Origin: Lactarius indigo
Taxonomy: Eukaryota > Basidiomycota > Agaricomycetes > Russulales > Russulaceae
Direction: 5' to 3'
NCBI GenBank assembly: GCA_025766275.1
Contig: JAFKAC010000284.1
Span: 1 to 29,044, forward strand
Length of the DNA stretch: 29,044 nt
This document shows positions 9,332-22,444 of this stretch, in pieces. The translations under genes were made by a program, and so were the position numbers. Every line of letters starts with the position of its first letter. The first letter of the stretch is position 1. The notes under the pieces are model-generated. The model saw nothing but the letters and a program-made list of their open reading frames with translations, was not told the DNA's origin and did not search any database.

Positions 9332-12300
9332 TTATAGGTCGCCTTCACCTGGCTCTTCAGCTTCAGCTTCCTCGAGCACTCCATTTTGTTCGGAGATCTG
9401 CTTTACATAGTCATACCCGACAAAGCTCATAACACTGGCAAAAGTAAGCTTTCCGAACACCGGATAAAACACGGGAACACATACTAGATAGTCCCATCTG
9501 TGCAGCCAACTACTACCTCCTCGTGACTCAGCTGCATCGACATCGGATTCTTTTCTGGCGTGGCCAGTCCCGCAAACTTCGCCGGAAGCGTCCCATAAAG
9601 ACCTTTCATGTCGTAGGCTCCAACGGGGCCGTCTGCTATTACACTCCAGGCGCCTGAGATCGGGGCAATACTTGTATCGAGGTCAACGGAAGGCGACGTT
9701 TTACCACGCAGTGGTATGCTTTCACAGGCGTTGTCCAAGTCATCGTCAGCGACAGTGGCGGTTTTCTCCTTGTGGGTCGACATGTAAATCTGGGGGTACC
9801 TCTATGAGTAGAGAAGACAGGAGGAACCAGGCCGAGCTCGTACCCTCCGTTCCGCTCCTGCGCGCGAGCTGAACCTAGTCGCGGTAACTACGCGACGTTT
9901 CCTCGGGTCTACGGCACCAACTGAAACGTCGGGTGTCTCAATAACTGCGATGAGCCGCGGCGGTGCCGTGAGTATGGCGGCACGTCCGGAGCGCGTTTGG
10001 TATCCCGGAGAGCCTAAGACAGGGCCGCCAGGGCTGGTGGGCGTACCGGGCGTACGAGGGCTAGATAGTCGCGCGCGCGGAGAAATTAGGGAGCTACGAC
10101 GCGAGGGTGTAGTTAGCGACCCCGAGCGAGTAAGTGAAGACAAGGTCCGGCTACGCGCAAGCAATTCTGATGGACTAGGTGAGTTTAGAACACCTGGGTC
10201 ACTAGAATCAGGTGCTGCGTTTCCTGCGCTGGTCGCTTCCTCGGCCTCGGTCCACCGCAAATGGAGGATGATGGATTTTGTGGCACACTGGGGGAGGATG
10301 GTCAACGAATAAAGAACACAGCTCCAAATGGCTGAGTATACCGTCATCTGGTTACCATGAGCGGCAAACCATTGCAACATATTATCTGGTGCCTTCCCGA
10401 CGTTGAAAAGTTTGGAGTTCAGTGTCGGGTCACCACCTGCCAGTTCAGAAAGTTTAAATTGGGAGATCATCTCTCGACGGCCTTGAAAACGTTTAGTCCA
10501 GCCACGAGGTGCGCTAGGGTTTGAATACTTACGAATTGAAAAAACGCGGACGATGCCATCAATGGTTACACTGACTACGCGCTCGCCTTCTTCCGGAGAA
10601 CCACCGCTAATGAGCCGCACGCCAATGTTCACAGTAGTCTGCTGGCCGAACCGTACGATCTTGGTCCCGGCACGCCAATCCCAGCACACCAGTGCTTTGT
10701 CGGCCCCAGCGGAAACGAGATTCTTTGCAGATAAAGCCACTAAATATCGAAGGTCAAGGTAAAGGGGAGCTTAGACTCAAAAGGCACTCACCAGCCCGGA
10801 TACCATTTAAATGTCCTGCCAGTTGCTGTAGAGGATTAAATGTTACCGAAGAAAATAGGTGAACGCGGCTGCGGTAGTTTAGGGTCTATTGGTACACGAC
10901 TGTAGGTCGACGCACCCAACGTCGTGGAAGCCAACTACAAACACCTCTGCGGAATAATATGAAAACAACCAGTGAGACAGCCTACAAGATAACCGACCTT
11001 CTTCGAGTAAGAAATCTACACAACTGACAGGTTTCTTGACCTGCAGGCACTTCTTCATCTCACCAGTTTCGATGTCCCAAAATCGGATGGTCTCGTCGTA
11101 AGATCCACTGATCAGCCGTTTTCCTGATCGAGAAGTTAGGTAAATTACACCATAGGATAATCTGGGAACAGACCACGTAGAAGGAGGGTTGTACAGAAGT
11201 TGGTATGGCCGTTGAGGAACCGGATACTTTGAGGTATCGCATCGCGGAAGTTGGACTCGCGATGGTGAAGGGAGCGATAAAGTGGTTCCCTAAGATCAGT
11301 GTCGTCAACCAAGCGGAATCTGGCTTCTAATAATCCGGCCTACCATCCTTCAGGGGAAGCTGGGGCTTTAAGCGGCATTGGATCCGTCGCGGTTAGTCGT
11401 AGACAGTGGCGTTTCCAGAGGGCGGGTAGGTGCACTATCTCTTGCCACTTCTTGGAGACCTAAGACGGATGTCTCGTATCTACTTCACCATTCAAGGTAG
11501 CGTTATCACGCACGGGTTCCAGCGCGAGAAGCTCTGGTACAGTGAGGTGTTTAAGTATTTTGAAAACGAGGTCGGGTGCGAGGTTGCCGATGATGTCGAA
11601 TGTAGCCTTGGCGTACTTCTCCAAAAGTAAGATCTGAAGTCGAATGTCGCCAGGGAGGCACGCTAACTCGCAGTCAGAATTTGTCGCAAGTGAGACGAGC
11701 CTCGCTTACAGTCCAGTATGATAGCAATTCTAGGATGTAATCAGGCATGGTTGTTCGGATGTCAATTGAGGACTTACAATCTCATCCGCTCGTCTCGACT
11801 GAGCCCGCGGATAGCCTTTCTAATCTCGGACTCGTTGAATTCGCCATTTGCATCCCTTTTCAGGGCTTTCATCAAGTCGGCCCCTTCGCTATCTTCTTCT
11901 TCGTCTTCTCCACGATACCCGCTCCAATAACCGCCCTTTTTACGTCCCCCACATACGCAGAGGCCATCGCTTTCCGTTATCAGGGACACTGTGCCGCTCT
12001 CTTCACGCTGCCGTTCGCGTTCGCGCAAAACGCGCACTTCGGCTTGTAAGGCATGGAGTTGTGCTGCGGTAGCCGCCTGAGAGCGTTCAAGGAGGCGCTT
12101 GTAGTGAAGCAGCTTCTTCCCATGAAGCGACAAAAGCGCCTCAAGGCCGCTTTGAAACTTTAAGACAGGTTCTCATCGATGTTAGGCAATAACGACGTTG
12201 ACATATGCTTACTTCTTCGTCCACGTCCTGGTCGTTAGCTTCGGTCACCAGGTCCATTGTCATATCATCACCATCCCAGATTGAGCCTGCGAAGTCATCG

Positions 12301-13097
12301 TCGCCATTCAATCGAGGAAAGTCAGGCTGCGAGGGCGGAGTAGACACGGAGATTATTGATCGAGAAGAGCCATTCCGTTGTGTCGATGACTTGCCATTGA
12401 CTAGAGATGGAGCGGCAGACGTCCTCGACGGTGACACCGCATGAATGACCTGTGGCGAGGACTGGCGTGGTGAAGATTTGACTCGCTTGGACTGTACACT
12501 AGGTGTGGTGAGGCTGATTGACGGTGATGAAGCGGAGAGACCCGTGCTCAGGGACTCGCCAATGGGAGACCGTTCCCCGGGTAAAACTAAGGACTGAACA
12601 CGGCGTGGGGTGGAGGGTATCAAAGGGGTGGCACTTTGGGAATCTAGGTCTATAGTCCCCAGTGGGTTGTTGTTCGAGCGCGCAGTACGAGCAGAGCCGG
12701 CCACGGACGATGGGGCTTTGGGTGCCGTTGAGTTGCGCCGAGTTGGAGGTATAGCACGAGGATGGGCCGATATTACAGGCGAACTGACAAGGGGCGTGGA
12801 GTGCGAGTTACTGGTCAACCCATGCACCAGTACCGACTGGCGCCGAATAGAAGTGAGTGCTGGAATGGAGGTGGTGGACATACGCTTGGCCCGGATGCTA
12901 GCAGGATTCCCGTTGGAGTATGTCTCACTCCCGTTGACATTCTGAGGTGTCACTGTAGTCGCATTGCTGAAGTTGCTTATAAGTGACGCGTTGGAAATGG
13001 CTCTCGGCTTTGAGATGCTTGCGGTGCCCGCCGCAGAAGAGCGCCGAGAGACACGGGAAGGGGTCTCCGACTGTGTGGAATACCGTTTCGCAGACAT
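9332..13097 (-). CDS. F-box and WD40 repeat protein (probable SCF ubiquitin-ligase substrate receptor)
   Basis: Fourteen exons on the minus strand: 13097-12213, 12157-11778, 11729-11710, 11662-11514, 11459-11344, 11289-11174, 11123-10998, 10946-10916, 10868-10792, 10739-10533, 10481-10342, 10287-9844, 9789-9485, 9434-9332; 1032 residues. The N-terminal 295 residues are Ser/Pro/Thr-rich and disordered, followed by a coiled coil at about 305-345 and an acidic patch. An F-box spans about 454-494 ([20 protein letters not shown], then VSKKWQ). WD40 repeats start at about 527 ([37 protein letters not shown]). A Ser-rich insert precedes the last repeats. In such proteins the F-box binds Skp1 and the propeller binds phosphorylated substrate. 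Exon 3 is only 20 bases. The substrate is unknown. Confidence 0.9.
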
Positions 13098-13439
13098 AGT
13101 CGGCAGCAACCGGGTAGCGGCGATGAAAGCCCTACTCTCGGCTAATGGAAAAGAAAAGAACGCGTGGTGTGACCGTCGAGCACCGCGACTCACGCAACCG
13201 CGGACTAAGTACCGAAGTTGGTGAGGCGAAAGTGTATACCAATTGTATTTGCCTACAATGCGGGTGTTAAAACCACTTCGAACCCGATGGTCACCGTTGA
13301 GAGAGAGAGAGAAAGAGAGCGTGTGTATGTGTGTGTGTGTGTACCAATCCCAAGATAGCGTGAATATACAGAGGGAGGCAACACGCTCGACCGAAGGGGT
13401 CACGTGATCATGAATATTACGAACAAACAAATATAAATA
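13098..13439. promoter_or_regulatory. Spacer between BEACH gene and F-box/WD40 gene
   Basis: This is the 3' flank of the BEACH gene and the promoter/5' leader region of the F-box gene, both minus strand. Apart from the microsatellite there is no recognisable element. Confidence 0.45.
13299..13342. repeat. (GA)n(GT)n compound microsatellite
   Basis: A run of GA dinucleotides with one interruption is followed directly by GT dinucleotides with one interruption. On the minus strand this is a CA/CT-rich tract about 200 bases upstream of the F-box protein start, so it may lie in the promoter or 5' leader. Confidence 0.9.
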
Positions 13440-16400
13440 CTAATCTGGAATGTCCCACATGAATGTCTGTCCGTCACTATCCCCGTGATACAGTTGCTCC
13501 CTGCCGAGTCGGTGTCAGTTGAATCGCTGTAATTTTGGAGAGAATCGTACCCAACAAATTTCAAAGCGGTTATTGCACTTGACTTCTCTGCCTTCAATAT
13601 CCTCAATGTTTCAAACTCCCACACAGCTCTCTCCCCTTGTGGAGTATTGTCCGTGTTCCATGACCTGAGCGTAATTTTGCCGTCTGGAGACCCTGTTGCA
13701 ACAACTCCCAGACGGGAGTACTCCCGTTCGTGGAATGCAAGCGAGGTTATCGTGGGAGGTAGGTACGAGAGAGCCGCCGAGAAATTGAGATCAAAGCTGG
13801 CGATGGGTCGGGCGTTAATCGTGTGTAGACACAATTTTTGTCGTGAACAAGTCGCTATGTAACCCTGTGAAACGTGATAACGTCTCTGGCTAAACACGCG
13901 AAAGAATACGTACCGTGCTCTCGTTGACCGTGGCCAGATGAATACCAACACCATCCCCTCCGTGCCAGATTGATCTCATATACACCGCCCTATTTAGATC
14001 CCATAGCGCGGCGCTTCCATCTTCAGACCCGCTCACGATGATAGACCACGGTCTGGATGCAGCTACGCAGAGGATGGTGCCCCTATGTACTCGCATCATG
14101 TTCGAGAGTGAGATCATTAAAGCGTTTGGCCCCGTAATGCTACCAGCGCCACGTGAAACGCGCCAGAGCCGAACAATATGGTCTTTAGACCCGGTGATCA
14201 AATTCTCGGAGTCCGCGAAAGTAGCACAAGTGCACTCGATTCCTTCAACAATCTGAGTAATCTGCTTGATTGTAAGTCTAGGTGTCGGCTGAAGCCATGG
14301 CAGTAGCTCACTTGACCATCAACCACCGTACGTAGCTGGCTAGCCGCCGCCCTACCGCTACGACTGAAACTCCACTCCACTTGTTCATGCGGGTGCAAAG
14401 GGGCAGAAAGCATCCCAGCGGCTTGTGAGATTATCTTCTCCCCGACAGGATCATATGTTAAGGTGTGGACGGCTCCTCCGTGATCGAGACCTTACAAGAG
14501 CGACAGGTCAGTCTAGTTGACCAAGTGATTGGTTGCTTACCGCGAGCTGCAGGTCGTTTGCGCTGCTCCAAGAGACCATAGTTCTCCTCGACCCCATGTA
14601 ATGTTCCAATAGGTAATGACGAAGGCCCTTGCATGAACCGTTGGGGATGTGATGTGGTAAACAGTTTGCGAGGTGTTTGACCAACTACCCTCATCTCAGT
14701 GGAAAGAGTGGACGTGTTCGGAGTATTCACTTACAGTTATGAATGATGCCCACTGTTGCTTCTCGTTCCAACTCATCTGTGATGGTGTCTAGGTCTTTTC
14801 AAAGGGTCAGCCTTCAAACCGTATTGAGTACGATAGGCTGTACCTATGGATCCCTCGTAGCTCAGAGGATGGAACACATTTAAAGAAGCGGGGTCACGCT
14901 GCTTGCATCCCCACACGAGATCAATCCAGGCCGGTAGATTCTCGCTTACATAGTCACTCTCCAGTGCCTGACCTGACATCAGTATCGAGGACAGCACAGC
15001 AGAAATGTTAATCACCCGTCGATTCATCACGATGAACAAAAGCGGATCTTCCTTCGCCCATGGGGGAAGTACAACGTGGTGTATGCGTTCACCCGTATTT
15101 TGTTGAACTCCAAAGTCGAGGTTGGCTGAGTTCTCTAAGAACCTAGAAAGAAGTCAACATTCACGCGCAGCGTAAACCGGAATTATCGACTCGCTCTGGA
15201 CATGTATAGAATTCAGGGATCAACTCTCGAACATCCCCTCGAATATCCTGAGACGCCGAGCTGTACGCTCTATTGATATTGCTTTCCAAGACGTCAGGGT
15301 CGTCAGGACAGAGAAAAACAATCGTACCTGAAGAGTCGATCAGGCAAGTCCCAATCTCCACCCTGAAAAAGGTTGAGATGATTTCTCCGTATGGGCTTTA
15401 TCTCACCTGGAGAGTCTTGAACATGTTCGTAAAAGGTGCCAACCTAATTAGAAAGTGGCACACGATCATCGAAGAACTGAAATGGGTGCCATAGTGAAAG
15501 GGCTTCTCGCCAACACCCTCCAAATTCTCGTAGCGCGACTGGGCTGCCTCACGGCGTGCTGGGGTCAGTGCACCCATCGGCCGTGTCAGACTGTCAGACA
15601 CCATATCAGTTCCCAGTAGGTGGAGAAGGTGCGAATACCTTACTCCCTGAAAATCCTTCCCGATGAGAAGTCTAAGTTTTCGGATTCATAATCTTGTAAT
15701 ACCCAAGCTAAGGCAGTGTATGTCAGCGACGAAACTGGCTTAGAGGGACCGCATACGGAACACTGGGTACTGAGTGGCGTCACTCGGTGTGCGACCAGAG
15801 ATTTGATTGAGGATGCTCAAATAGGTGAACTATGAGAAAAGGAAAGTGAGGTCCAAGTAATGACATCTTGATTGAGGATGGACGAACGTTGCTGATTTCC
15901 CTGGCTTGCCATTTTCGCTGAGCCGTTGACAACTCGTCCGCACGGAACCCAGAGAAGACTCGTGCACTGACCCTACTTGTGAACGGGGATTTGAGAATGT
16001 TGGGGGTGAGGCTGGGAGCGAAGCCTATAGTAGCCGAATTTGCCGAGCGCCCGTTGATGGCAGATGACAACCTTCGATCCATATCTGCCCTTTTCCTTCT
16101 GTCCGTGAAGACAAATAAAACAGAGCGACTATCTCTCAAGTATATCTCGAGACTAATAAGCAGATAAGCATAATAGCAATTCCAAAATAACCGATCAGGG
16201 CTCACGCGACGTCGCGGAACAGGAAGGTCCTATTCCCTATGCTGGCTATTTGTTCGTACGGCCTGTGATAGTTTAAGCGAAAAACCATTGGTCACAATTA
16301 CATTCTTACCACCGTTGGGCTTGTTGAATACCGTTCAATTCAAGGATACTACCTGGGACGAAGAGTAAGCTCCGCGGGGCGTCTTGTGCATCGATTATCT

Positions 16401-19400
16401 CTCCCTCGTCGTTCTCTACGAGACCCTCTAGGATGTAGAAATGTGTCCGTCCGCAGATCAAGAGGCCAGCTAACCCCACTGAGCACACACACCCGTGGTT
16501 CCATGATGGACTTACGAGAAGAGTCAACCCCAGTGATTCTTGCGATAGTGCTTATGGCTTCGATGACGTCTCCTGGCTCGAGCTCGTGACGTACCCTACG
16601 GTGCTTGTCGTCCGTAACATCCTCCGTCAACTGACGATCATCTGAAGAAAACTCTTAGAAAGTAACGATAGCTGGCGTATTATCCTCACCTTCGCCATCG
16701 GTAGACGAGATCTCGTAAGACTCAGCCCACGGTGGCAACTCCAAGCGGAACGAGTGATGGTCCTCTAACTGAGGTAGTTCTATGGCCCGTAAGTGGGCAC
16801 CCTCGTCGACCTTGGAACTAAGCGGGGCCACCATGTTCGATTCCATTTTTTTCCTGGGCATAGTGAGAAACTGTGCCACCAGCACTCCCAAGAACCTTCA
16901 TACCGCACTCTGTGTGGGCCCTCTGTCTCATCCAGCCGCCAAGCGTAGTGCAGATTAGGCACCTCCCACAAGCCGCGTTCTGCGGTGAGAGGGACCATCC
17001 AATCGCTTAGACGGGATACTTGGCGGTTCTGTTCCTTCCTGCGGGTATGGTTAAACCGGCGTTAAAGTCGCAGTAGTGGGCACTTACAGATCCAAAAGGT
17101 TTTTACGTAGGCGCTTTCGCTCTGTCGCGATGACGGTGGCACGCCACTCATGAATTCGAGCCATTGATTTCTGGACAGTGCGTTCACCGAGTTGAAGGCT
17201 GAGCCTTGCTGAAGCAAACCGATGCCGGACCGAGAGTCGACTGGAGACTAATGATGGGTCGATTTTTGTTTGTTGGGAGTCACCACCATTGAGGAGCTGT
17301 TCAGCATTTTGCAGAACATCGAGAATCTCGGGGCAATGTCAAACTTGGGGGGGGGGAGGGGGTTAAAGGCGAAAAGTGAACAAACCTCGCGCTTTTGGGG
17401 CCCCGCGACAGCGTTGTCCAGAGCCAGAGTCAGAGCAAAGTGCATAAGCTTCTCGGTTATCCGTATGTGATGTCGAGAAATTTCATTGGAAGGAGATAGC
17501 CGTGCCACAAACGATTGAAACGCCTGTATAAACGCTTGCGTGGTCTGCTGGGACTCGAATAATTCCCGGAACGTAGGACATGATGATTGCAATTGAACAA
17601 ACTCTTCTAGGATCGCTTCGACACAGGTCGCAGAATGTCCATCAGCTTCGAGAGTTCCTTGTTAATAAGGAACCGGCCATTCACAAAGACGAAATATTGC
17701 ACACACAGTTGCCAGTTGCTTCAACATCTCGATGATATGACCCATGGGCTACAATTGCCAGTAGTCTAGTCAAAGAGCCCATGATGGCGGGAAAAATATG
17801 GGAACAGGTAACGAAGGGTACTTGACCCTCATCTTGGCCCAACAAGATCCCGAATGTCGCAGCATGAACGTTGGCGTCCCAGGCATCGGGAAGAACTGTC
17901 TTCACAATGGTCCAACCGCTGACCAGTTCGAATTTGCGACTGAACGACTTCGATTTGTTTAAACTGAGTGCGATGAGGTCAAGGACTTGCTTGGCGACAA
18001 AGGACGACGGCTTGTCACCGAGAAGCAGGAGATAGATACGAGTGAGAGGAAGGGTGGCGGAAAACCGTGTATAACAGTCAGGTAAATCAGACAAGATTGA
18101 GACGAAAGCCCCAAAGAGCTGCTCCGCCTTCTCGCGGGAACGGTCGTTGTCTATCTGAGACAGAACTGACGCCGGAGAAGAGAGCCCTGAAGTAGCTTCA
18201 TAGTAACACGCTGAGAGTCACATCAAATCGCATGATTTCGCGCTCACCGTTATGGAGGTGGGCGGCCAGGTATGACAAGACAGGCTTGATGGTGTCATCT
18301 GCAACGAACGACGATTGCATCACAGCTCTGAACGACTTCAAGAAAGACGGTAAGATTTCAGCCGAATACCAAGAAGTCTGCCAGGCAAACAAAAATCGCC
18401 GGGTGAGGCCAACCCCAGCAAGTTGTTGCTTCACATTAAAGCGTTTGTACCGACTTGTCACGACGAGGTCGAAGAAGTGTTCGAGGTGAACACGTTGGAT
18501 CGCGCCGCGGGTCCGAGACCAGAGCTCGAAATCGAGCGCAATGAAGCGATAGGCAACAGGGTTTGTGATTGTTGAGTGACTGTAGTGTAGAACGAAGGTA
18601 AGAGTCGTAGTCACTGTTTACTTTAGCCACCACTGACTCCGGGGTCTTAAAATTCATTCCCAAGAACTCGAAAAGTGTCTCATAGCTTGTCATGTTGATC
18701 AGCTCGCTCTTGTTTCGCAAGATATCCGACAGGATTTCGTAACCTCCTACATGTACCCTGAGAATACAACGTGAACAAAGAAGGGCAACGTACGCATGCG
18801 TTCCATATCCTCTGAGTTTTGCCAGCTGTTTCTTAGACCATCGGTCAGTATACCGAGTGTTCTTGAGAGTTCGTGCGGTGTCTGTGCAGGATTATAAAGC
18901 GGATTCTCGCAAAATTTATTGGCCTCACCCTTGCTAGTTGGATCAGCCGTAAAGGTACGGCCACCCCTCCGATCTCCCACATCGCAGTGTCAACGCAGAA
19001 TGCCTTCGTCGCATGGACGTTGCCATCTTTTGTGAAACGACTTAGGGAAGTCAACGCGCCGTCAGTACTCGGCAGATATGCTGCCGGGCTAAACGAAAAT
19101 ACTACAGATGCTTCTTCGATCCCGATTCCATCGTTTATGGCTTTCACCAAGGCTACGACGTCATGTGGGATACCACCCTTAGATGCGGTGAGGTTGGAGA
19201 GAAAAATGTTAAGCGAGGTAGAAGCCTCGTAGGTCAGGAACTTGACGAGATGTTGCGATTGAAAGGTCGCGTTGTACCTAGGTCCAAGGTGATGAATGAA
19301 ACGTGGAAGGTGATCTCCTGCAGCAAGTTCAGACCAGAGTGAAAGCGCCGACAGTAAAGCCGACCATACCGAGCGGTTTGGAGAGTAAAATGGCTGAAGC

Positions 19401-21054
19401 CATACACCAGCTCATGCTCGCTTCCTCTGAATCATCTCCGATTGCATACGTGCCAGTCTGCGGGGACGATTCGGGTCGTGGGTAAGCCCAACTCATCAGA
19501 TCGATGAGAACGCCGTCCACGAAGAAACCTAGTGCAGCGATCAGATAGGCAAGAGAGACGAGAAAAAATTGTTACGGACGCAAGTTAGGGTGTGAACCCC
19601 GGTGAGGATAATGGACTACTGCGAGGTGGAACCACCGAGATGTTGGAAAACTAGATTTTGTCACGGCCCCGGGAGGCGGCTGGCCATGGCTCCATAGTTC
19701 TAAACGACCATCTTCCCGGATTTTGAGGTGAAATAGTGTTCGGGACGCGACGCGAAACGAGAAAATAGTTTGTGCATCCTTAGTAGGGTATCGCTCGAGC
19801 CAGATCCAAATCTTAACGCATAGCAGCCTTCAACCCTCTGACTTATAGCATTGACCTGGTACATACCATGAATGTGAAACCTGTTATGGGTAAACCCTTC
19901 GCATTTTCTTCGTAGAATTCGAGGGAGGCACGTCTCTCGAACGAGAAATGGTCCGGCCACCTGGACTTGATCCCTGAGCGGATCATCTCCAGGATGTCCG
20001 CGTTGAGAGTTCCGTCAGATGTAACTGCTGATTGAAACATGATCCTCGTGTCTACGGTAGTTGCACCCAAGTCAAGAATCCGCCTCAGCAACTTTTGGAC
20101 GATACGTCGTTCCTGACTTGAAGCAGAGAGGTTTTTTTGGGAGGTGAATGTCCGAAATAGACGACCCAATATGCCAAGGCCACAGAGAATGACCTTATTC
20201 CTGTGCCTGAGAGCGGACAACCGCTCCAAAAGCCTGTAGACCATGTAATGTAGCATTGTATCCTCCGAATGTTGTGGTAGGAGGTCTAGGAGAATACAGA
20301 TGGCGCCTGGTTGGGCAATGAGACCAAGGCGAACCTCAATATCCTTGATCCGGGAATCAACAACATCGTAGTCAGCCACGCGCAACGACATAAAGAGACT
20401 GGAAACGGAGAAATCATTAAGAGCAAGCGAAAAAAGGAAGCCCAGGATTTGATCTTCGACCTGGGAGTCTGTGACAAGAGGTTGCAACGCTTGGCCGAGA
20501 GACTCGTATCCCACATGTCGCTAAAGGATAATGAGAACGGTGCAGACAAGAGATAAGGCACCGCACCTCAAAATATTGTGAGTTAACCTCATCACCAGAC
20601 ATTGCCTCCGACGCGATGACAAACACAAGACGTGCTACCTCGAGGGTCCAACCAAGAACCTGTTCCTTGTCTTCATTTAGGATGTTCTCGTCGCGGGACG
20701 TGCGGAGTGTTGACAAAATGTTGATAATTGCGACGAAGCCATCCAATTCACGAAATACGTCTTTTGTGCAGGCATCCTCCAACATGATGCGGTGTACTTC
20801 GGTCAAATCCTAGAAATACTCAGAAAAACACAAGCTGAGTCCCCGCGCTGAATGCGTACCCCCACTTTAGTGTGAACATCGCTCGTCTCTTTGAGCTTCT
20901 CTACAGCATTCCTCATGAGCTCGATGAGCACGTCGCGTGCAAAGTCCTCTGGCGCTATGTCATCCTCATTGCCACCCACTCGTGGAGTCACTGTCTCAAC
21001 TAGAGGCGACGTGTCGAACCTCGCGCGGAGAGGAGTGAGTAGTGCGCTAAACAT
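13440..21054 (-). CDS. BEACH domain protein (neurobeachin/LVS/Bph1 family) with ConA-like, PH-BEACH and WD40 domains
   Basis: Thirty-one exons and 30 introns on the minus strand, first exon 21054-20860, last 13500-13440; 6087 coding bases, 2028 residues, typical of fungal BEACH proteins. Order: helical armadillo-like N-terminus; a concanavalin-like lectin fold at about 350-500 ([37 protein letters not shown]); a helical region to about 1230 ([12 protein letters not shown]); PH-BEACH at about 1270-1400 ([16 protein letters not shown]); BEACH at about 1415-1700 ([65 protein letters not shown]); and WD40 repeats to the end. The family acts as scaffolds in membrane traffic and autophagy/lysosome biology. 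A start upstream of 21054 is not excluded. The introns at 17646-17706 and 15143-15194 are the least certain. Confidence 0.93.
15143..15194 (-). other. Probable GC-AG intron in the BEACH domain
   Basis: On the minus strand the exon ends ...TGTCCAGA and the intron starts GCGAGT and ends TTTCTAG, 52 bases. This joins LIPEFYTCP to [12 protein letters not shown], the strongly conserved BEACH PEFL motif. The nearby GT alternatives do not restore the frame. Confidence 0.65.
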
Positions 21055-21438
21055 AATGTGCAATGTCGGAAACGTGCACGATTACTGCATGTCGTTGTGG
21101 CAGTAAGATCGAGCCCGTCTGTGTGGCAGCGCTGGCAATACCGTAAGCATGAACCGGTTCTAGCACACATAAACCCCTTAACAACATAAAATATTCCCTT
21201 ATCGGTATTGATTGAATTTTTTTATCTTTTTCCACACATTGCAGTTTCAGGGGTTCAGAAAACATGGCGATTACAGTAATTAAGGAAACAGGGAAAAAGG
21301 ACTACAAATTGAGGGTAACTGGGGGGGGTATGTGGCTAAATCCTACATGCCTGGGATATCTGGGATGTTTGGGGTCTCCACCGTCCGTGAGTACAACAAA
21401 GGGATACAGTGCAGAATTACAAAGTACACAACAGTCCG
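21055..21438. promoter_or_regulatory. Upstream region of the BEACH gene
   Basis: These 384 bases hold the likely BEACH promoter (minus strand), which is AT-rich around 21180-21235, and the 3' flank of the next minus-strand gene. A short + strand frame beginning at 21264 crosses into the neighbouring gene and is not convincing. Confidence 0.4.
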
Positions 21439-22444
21439 TTAAGGGCCAGGAAGTTTCGACTTTTCCATGGCCCGCTCATTTCTTGAGTCGATATATTCTT
21501 TGACAGCAACCTCGATCTTATGTAGACGACCTTCAATTGTCGGCAGCTATTACTGTGGATCAGAACGCACAGCAGGAATTGAGTTGGGGGCACTCACGTG
21601 ATCCATGACATCTGCTGGGAGTCGTCCTCTTTTAGCGGGCCGTTCCGGACCGCTGCCCTCCTTTTCGGCTACTTGCGGGTTGCTTTCGTAAGGCCGGGGT
21701 GGCAACTCAGTTGGTCCATGTTCAAAGGGAGGAGGTCCGGCTCTGCCCTCGGTATCCGGTTCGGGAGAAGGGATGTCCAACGGAAAAGTCATGAACATTC
21801 CACCGGAAGGAAGCATGGTGGACTGTGTCTTTTCGGCAATATTGTAGTGCCTCCGATGACTCTTCTGGGGACCACCTATGTCGCGGTGTGCAGCAATTGG
21901 TTGAGGAGTAGAAGTGCCACTCTCTGAATCCGTAGGACGCTTGCGCTTACCTCGGCGAGGTTTAGACGGCCCTGGATCCAGATGCGAGGACGAACGCGAT
22001 GCCTGGGGGTGCGCAACTAGATCCCTTGGTCGTGCGCGCTGAAGACGATCTGGCCATCCTCCTGGGTGGGTGAAGGAGTAGCGCATTGGTTGAGGTGCTA
22101 TACCTTCTGGTTGTCCGTGCGCACGAGGTCGCACGAGTCCGTAACTAGAGCTCGAAGGGGCTGGGCTGGGTGATGGTTCGGGACGCGCATACGCGCGGAG
22201 CACAGGAAGGGGGTGACTCGAATGAGTTCCGCTTTGTGAATACTCTATATGGGAGCGCATTAGTAACGCACGACGCCTCAAAGGGAGATCTCGCACCAGA
22301 ATGCTGAGGGCTCCCCAAATCTCCCTGCGACGTAGGAGGGTGTGGCTGAGTGGAAGAATGATGTCGAGGAGTTGGCGCCCGCGCCCTTCGCCTCGGATAG
22401 CTTGAAGGAGAGGAATAACGACTTCCGAGCGCATGCTCATCCAT
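21439..22444 (-). CDS. Hypothetical basic, disordered protein with C-terminal helix
   Basis: Spliced on the minus strand: 22444-22297, 22244-21598, 21546-21439; 300 residues. I do not recognise a family. The N-terminal two thirds are rich in Ser, Pro, Arg and His (RYSSPSSYPRRRARAPTPRH), with a nuclear-localisation-like PRRGKRKRP near the middle. The last exon encodes an amphipathic helix (LPTIEGRLHKIEVAVKEYID), often a dimerisation element. Intron 22245-22296 has a good TACTAAT-type branch site and intron 21547-21597 starts GTGAGT, so the gene structure is reasonable. A nuclear role is an inference from composition. The start could lie further upstream, because the frame stays open to 22693. 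A 75-base in-frame stretch (21876-21950) has intron borders and may be alternatively spliced. Confidence 0.62.

Noticed and set aside
9950..10312. 120-codon + strand frame
   Set aside because: Opposite a Ser-rich coding exon of the F-box/WD40 gene.
15363..15406. A 44-base intron that might be too short
   Set aside because: Kept in the model: it joins FKTLQ to [11 protein letters not shown], the conserved BEACH LQGG...DRLF motif, in frame.
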